This document shows positions 59,695 to 64,000 of a DNA stretch of 64,000 bases, piece after piece. The notes below the pieces were generated by a model that did no database searches, was not told the DNA's origin, and saw only the letters and a program-made list of their open reading frames with translations. The DNA comes from Kazachstania africana CBS 2517 (lineage: Eukaryota > Ascomycota > Saccharomycetes > Saccharomycetales > Saccharomycetaceae): the NCBI RefSeq assembly GCF_000304475.1, contig NC_018940.1, positions 806,001-870,000 on the forward strand, in the 5' to 3' direction. The translations under genes were made by a program, and so were the position numbers. Each line of letters begins with the position of its first letter. The stretch's first letter is position 1.

Positions 59695-59960
59695 TTTATA
59701 TCTACTTATAGACTCATAACCAGTCGACTACTGAAGGAAATGAGAATAAATATCTTTTTCATGCCACTTGCATTTAAGCTATTAATGGAATGAAGTGATA
59801 CTCGCTTATTCAATGATTTCCGCATCGTCCCTAAGAAAAAAACATCAAATTATACAAACAAACGTTACTTTATTTCAAATCTTGACCTGATATACTCAAT
59901 TGATTACAGCATTATAAATTTGCTAATATACTCTACAAAGTCATTGTACCAGATGATATT

Positions 59961-62900
59961 ATGAATAATTGGCACCATCAATTCAATAACACTGCTGATC
60001 TAACTACTCATCTCCAAAAATCATACTTCCGCTACGATAACAAGGAAAAAGGAATAACAAGGTTGTCGTTCGACGACAGGGCTAACTTACTTTGGGTTGG
60101 GGATACATACGGTTGTGTGTCTTCATATAGTACTGGGTTTCGGCTTTATACCCGTTATAAGGGCCATATTGGAGGTACAAATGTAGCCGATGTTTTGACA
60201 TTACGAGACGGTATCTTATCATTAAGTGATGACTCATTACATTTAGCCAGCAGGAGAGGTGTTACAATGCTGAATTTAACCAGCATGGATGTCGCAAGTT
60301 TTGGAGGATTGCAATCTATGTGCACTAAAACACCAGACAACCAAACCCAGATATATTGTGGCGGGTCCAATTTAGGAACTGGTTTAACATGCATAGATCT
60401 TCAGAAAGGACAAGTCTCTGGAGTTATTGATTACAAAAGTAAAGTACATTTTTTACAATCTAGCAACAAGTTAATAACAATTGGTAAGCAGTCAGGAGGA
60501 GTTGACTTACTGGATCCTAATTCCAATCTGGTGATAGAGTCATTTTCGGCTCATTCAGAGACGGTATCGTCTATGGATGTCAGAGATTATACACTAGTAA
60601 CATGTGGTACGTCTCGAAGATTTAATAGCTCCTTTGCCGATCCCTTCATTACGGTTTATGATTTAAGGACGATGACACAACTGCCACCTATATCGTTCTC
60701 AAAAGGTACAACCATGGGTGCTGGTGGTGCAGACTTTGTGAAGCTCCATCCAGTACTTCCAACTGTAATGATTGCTGCGTCCAAAAATGGACCATTTGAT
60801 TTCATCGATTTATCGAACCCTATTTTAAGAACACAATACGTCCATCCAGGACAAGAAATAAAAGATTTGATAATATCCCCGAATGGAGACAATATCACTG
60901 TCTTAGAAATTGACAATACTGTAAGTACTTGGAGCAGATCGCAAAACGTAGGTCAATTTACAAATACACCCGGCATTCTTGAATATCCAGATTTTGTTGA
61001 TGATGGTGCTCATTTAAAATTAACCGATGTGGACGATAAAGAATTTCCGTTAAGTTCTGTGGGGTTGCCTTATTACAATGAAAAGCTCTTATCAGCGTGG
61101 CCTTACACAGTTTTTGGCAGCGAAGGAACTGTTCCAAGACCCATCGACGCACATTTATCCATATCATCCACTCAAAATGCAAAAGCGTCTAAAAATGGTA
61201 TTTTAAATAGGAACTTATTAACGAAAGAGTTTCCATTTTATCTATATGATAAAACAAGATTTGGTGGTAGAAATGTTGTCCAACAATATGTTTCCTTAAG
61301 GGATCAAAGAAAAAAGATAACTTCGACGAACAAAGAGAATATATTCACTTATAAAATCAGTGACGATTGTGCAATTCCTCCCGCGTACAGACAACTGCCG
61401 TTTACATACGGTCGTTATGGGAGTGAGCAATTTGATTTTGACGCTTTTAATAAAACACCGTATCCCGGTTTGAGTGCCGATGTGGATAATGTCTATACGA
61501 ATGCTGTTCTGCAACTGTATAGATTTGTACCTGAAATATTTAATTTCGTTGTTGGATGTTTGAAAGATGAAAATTTTGGCAAGGCAAATCTTTTGTCAGA
61601 GCTAGGATATCTTTACGACATGATGGACAGATCAAAAGAAAGGGTTTGTAGATCATCTAATTTCCAGACTTCATTAAATTTAAGCCCGGAGGCTGACGAG
61701 CTAGGACTATTAGACCAATCTACACACAATGTTGAATTAATGCAGAAAGCAACACTTTCTTCAGAGAAATTACAGAAAAGCATAGCGCAAAAATTCAATG
61801 AATTTATTTTAAGAAAACTATTGAAAGAAGAATTTGAAAGTACCGGGCATCATATAACACTTGAGCAATGTTTTGGGTTTGAACTTGTTTCAGAAATGAG
61901 ATTCAAGTGTAAACACCATAAAACACAGAGGGATATTGTTCCTAGCTTGGCTATCTTGCTTCCAGCGAGAAATGGGATCAAACACCCAAACAAAAAGCAA
62001 AACTGTCAGACAATATTGCCATATATTGAATCTTCAATGAAAAGACTGAAATATTTTGATAACATCTGTAATGTATGCCACAAGGAAGGTGTTACTGAGT
62101 ACGAAAGGACGATTTCAAATTTACCGCCGCTACTTTCTTTGGAATTATTGTTATCGGACTCTGAGTGGAAGGATGCTAAACCTTTCAAGAACTGGTTGTC
62201 CAAGGAGTTCTATGCCACAATTTACAATAATAAAGCAGTTTTAAGAAATAATCCAAATGAAATAAAAACGGATAGCCAGATTTTCAAATACGAATTAAAT
62301 GGATATGTTGCCCGAATTACTGATGTTGACGGGAAATCCAGGCTTGTAACCTTCGTGAGAATATATGATGAGGTTGCAGATCGCTTCAAATGGTATATGT
62401 TCAATGATTATCTGGTAGTTGAAGTTGATGAAGAAGAGGCTTTGAATGTTTCTTATTGGTGGAAAAAGCCAGAAATAGTAATTTATTGCGACGCTGAAGA
62501 ACTACGAAAACCTTTTTTCTCTGTGGATACATATTCTATTAACTATAACATTCTTTACAGAGATCATTTCAGTAACGGTATTAGAGCAAGAAGAGCAAGT
62601 GAGTTTAAATTACTAACTTTAGAAGAGGCCCCAACTCCCGGGAGTCTAGTTGCAATTGATGCTGAATTTGTCTTATTGAATGATGAGCTCAATGAAATAG
62701 ATTGTCAAGGAATAAAGACCATTGTCCGATCGAAGAAAACGGCATTAGCACGATTATCGATGGTGAGAGGCTCTGATGGGGATTCCTTTGGAATCCCCTT
62801 CGTGGATGACTACATTGTCAATACAACTGCGATCGAAAACTATTTGACAAAATACAGTGGTATCTTACCAGGTGACTTAGACCCTGAGAGAAGTACAAAA

Positions 62901-63305
62901 CCATTAGTTACCAGAGACGTCGCATATCGTAAAGTTTGGCTATTAATGCAGCTGAAGTGTGTTTTTGTGGGGCATGGTCTGAAGAACGATTTTAGGAATA
63001 TTAATATATGTGTACCAAAGGAACAAGTCAGAGATACTGCAATTTACTTTTTACAAGGTAAGAGATTTCTTTCATTGAGATATTTGGCCTTTGTGTTGCT
63101 CGGCCAAAGTATACAGGAAGATAATCATGACTCTATTGAGGATGCTTATACAGCCTTAGTTCTGTACAAGAAATACCTCGATTTAAAAGAGGGAGGAAAT
63201 TTACAGCAAGTCATAGATAGCCTATATGAGGAAGGTCGCGCATTAAACTATAAAGTGCCCGAAAACTCTAATACCGGGACTCCACAACCATCGGCTATGG
63301 AGTAG
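59961..63305 (+). CDS. PAN2: Poly(A) nuclease catalytic subunit Pan2
   Basis: 1114 residues, against 1115 in S. cerevisiae. N-terminal WD40 propeller (about 20-340), a linker that binds Pan3, an inactive ubiquitin-hydrolase-like domain (about 480-850) and a DEDD exonuclease domain with IDAEFV near residue 900 carrying the first catalytic Asp/Glu, VGHGLKNDFRNI around 1009 and the HDSIEDAYTALVLY motif (about 1057-1070). Pan2-Pan3 trims poly(A) tails in the first phase of deadenylation. In S. cerevisiae PAN2 is YGL094C, so gene order changes here. Confidence 0.97.
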   Translation: MNNWHHQFNNTADLTTHLQKSYFRYDNKEKGITRLSFDDRANLLWVGDTYGCVSSYSTGFRLYTRYKGHIGGTNVADVLTLRDGILSLSDDSLHLASRRGVTMLNLTSMDVASFGGLQSMCTKTPDNQTQIYCGGSNLGTGLTCIDLQKGQVSGVIDYKSKVHFLQSSNKLITIGKQSGGVDLLDPNSNLVIESFSAHSETVSSMDVRDYTLVTCGTSRRFNSSFADPFITVYDLRTMTQLPPISFSKGTTMGAGGADFVKLHPVLPTVMIAASKNGPFDFIDLSNPILRTQYVHPGQEIKDLIISPNGDNITVLEIDNTVSTWSRSQNVGQFTNTPGILEYPDFVDDGAHLKLTDVDDKEFPLSSVGLPYYNEKLLSAWPYTVFGSEGTVPRPIDAHLSISSTQNAKASKNGILNRNLLTKEFPFYLYDKTRFGGRNVVQQYVSLRDQRKKITSTNKENIFTYKISDDCAIPPAYRQLPFTYGRYGSEQFDFDAFNKTPYPGLSADVDNVYTNAVLQLYRFVPEIFNFVVGCLKDENFGKANLLSELGYLYDMMDRSKERVCRSSNFQTSLNLSPEADELGLLDQSTHNVELMQKATLSSEKLQKSIAQKFNEFILRKLLKEEFESTGHHITLEQCFGFELVSEMRFKCKHHKTQRDIVPSLAILLPARNGIKHPNKKQNCQTILPYIESSMKRLKYFDNICNVCHKEGVTEYERTISNLPPLLSLELLLSDSEWKDAKPFKNWLSKEFYATIYNNKAVLRNNPNEIKTDSQIFKYELNGYVARITDVDGKSRLVTFVRIYDEVADRFKWYMFNDYLVVEVDEEEALNVSYWWKKPEIVIYCDAEELRKPFFSVDTYSINYNILYRDHFSNGIRARRASEFKLLTLEEAPTPGSLVAIDAEFVLLNDELNEIDCQGIKTIVRSKKTALARLSMVRGSDGDSFGIPFVDDYIVNTTAIENYLTKYSGILPGDLDPERSTKPLVTRDVAYRKVWLLMQLKCVFVGHGLKNDFRNINICVPKEQVRDTAIYFLQGKRFLSLRYLAFVLLGQSIQEDNHDSIEDAYTALVLYKKYLDLKEGGNLQQVIDSLYEEGRALNYKVPENSNTGTPQPSAME

Positions 63306-63775
63306 AACTATTTACTTTTACATGAGGGTCAACGATATAGACAAATTATTTATTTAATTAATTTACAAAAAAACAAGAAAAAGTGCAAAATAAATTAATG
63401 ATCTTACAAAAAGTGCATAACATGATAACCATCTGCGACTGTAATGGATTACCTATTTCTAAGATTGGAAAAATACTATTCTACTCCGATACGGGGAGTC
63501 GAACCCCGGTCTCCACGGTGAAAGCGTGATGTGATAGCCGTTACACTATATCGGATTATCTTTTTGTAAAAAATTAATACGAAAATGCACTGCCACCGTA
63601 TTTCATAATAATCACATGACCTTAAATTTCAGCTTACCCGGCGGCAAATTTTGAAAAAAAATTCTTGTACTGTTCAATACAAGAAGTTTTCCATAAAAGC
63701 TTTGTGCACACTAATAGAATATAATATATTATATTGAGAGATTCATAGCTTAACACAAACAATTATTTACTCAAG
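63306..63775. other. Intergenic region PAN2 - CBC2
   Basis: 470 bases containing one tRNA-Glu gene on the minus strand. The rest is AT-rich, with the CBC2 promoter after about 63600. No further gene seen. Confidence 0.6.
63484..63555 (-). tRNA. tRNA-Glu (anticodon UUC)
   Basis: 72-nt tRNA gene with a complete cloverleaf. Acceptor TCCGATA pairs with TATCGGA, anticodon TTC is at tRNA positions 34-36 (63522-63520), the T arm contains GGTTCGACTCC and the discriminator base is G. By recall the sequence is the same as S. cerevisiae tRNA-Glu(UUC). There is no intron. A T5 terminator on the transcribed strand lies at 63473-63469. Confidence 0.98.
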
Positions 63776-64000
63776 ATGGGGAATTTAGAGGAATTTGATG
63801 AGTTGAAGTGGAACCATTCTGCAAGGAGGCTAGATACACCATCGACGTATTTATTGAGGAAAGCAAGAAGGAATCCAAATGGTCTTCAGGAATTGCGTGC
63901 ATCGCTAGTCTCCTCTACAATTTATGTAGGAAATCTCTCTTTTTATACATCAGAAGAACAAATATATGAACTTTTTTCAAAATGTGGTACCATAAAAAGA
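63776..64000 (+). CDS. CBC2: Nuclear cap-binding complex small subunit Cbc2 (cut by window edge)
   Basis: The first 75 codons of an open frame from the ATG at 63776. The segment [17 protein letters not shown] and the RNP2 motif IYVGNL (49-54) of an RRM are nearly those of S. cerevisiae Cbc2 (CBP20, YPL178W), which binds the m7G cap of nuclear transcripts with Sto1. The rest of the gene is beyond the window. Confidence 0.95.
   Translation, partial: MGNLEEFDELKWNHSARRLDTPSTYLLRKARRNPNGLQELRASLVSSTIYVGNLSFYTSEEQIYELFSKCGTIKR

Overview
This window is nuclear DNA from a budding yeast of the Saccharomycetaceae, close to but clearly not Saccharomyces cerevisiae. The sequence is AT-rich with compact, mostly intronless genes. 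The single clear spliced gene, RPS10, has the GTATGT / TACTAAC / TAG signals typical of these yeasts. Protein identities are recognisable throughout but not identical to S. cerevisiae. Gene names are recognition by sequence and synteny from memory; no database search was run.

Layout. From about 1 to 59.7 kb the order follows S. cerevisiae chromosome XV right arm: TRE2 (cut by the left edge), CDC31, HNT3, RPT4, GCD1, GPN2, DSE3, RBL2, PNT1, HRK1, PAC1, VPH1, FSF1, YTM1, TPO4, MOD5, RIM20, CAF20, then SCJ1 and GUA1, HEM4, RFM1, FSH3, UBP8, PLP2, YOR283W, RDL1, RDL2, RRP36, MPD1, YOR289W, an unrecognised membrane-protein gene, YPK9, YOR292C, RPS10, UAF30 and YOR296W. SCJ1, GUA1 and UBP8 lie on chromosome XIII in S. 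cerevisiae, so this is an interleaved version of one duplicated ancestral block. That is the signature of a species that shared the whole-genome duplication and then lost a different set of copies. RPN8, HUA2, SNF2 and RRS1, expected in this order, are absent from their slots. After YOR296W the synteny changes to PAN2, a tRNA-Glu gene and CBC2 (cut by the right edge), which belong to the YGL094-097 / YPL176-178 ancestral block.

The genes are conserved housekeeping functions: translation (GCD1, CAF20, RPS10, MOD5, tRNA-Glu), ribosome assembly and rDNA transcription (YTM1, RRP36, UAF30), the proteasome (RPT4), vacuole and transport (VPH1, YPK9, YOR292C, TPO4, TRE2), ER folding (SCJ1, MPD1), mitochondria (PNT1, FSF1, RDL2), nucleotide, heme and sulfur metabolism (GUA1, HEM4, RDL1/RDL2), chromatin and signalling (UBP8, RFM1, RIM20, HRK1), cytoskeleton (CDC31, RBL2, PAC1, PLP2) and RNA ends (PAN2, CBC2). 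They do not form an operon-like system, and I see no transposon, prophage, CRISPR array or defence island.

The most interesting material is between the genes. (1) A candidate H/ACA snoRNA upstream of GUA1 (about 31790-31976) has a split guide matching the 18S rRNA site known as pseudouridine 766 and an exact ACA-plus-three-nucleotide 3' end. (2) Seven TTAGGG-type Tbf1-like motifs plus a Cbf1 box lie between RPT4 and GCD1. (3) Three Ace2/Swi5 sites lie upstream of DSE3, and a PACE box upstream of RPT4. (4) Strongly structured, GC-richer blocks lie upstream of RPS10 and PAC1. (5) An unrecognised two-pass membrane protein gene sits where SNF2 would be expected.
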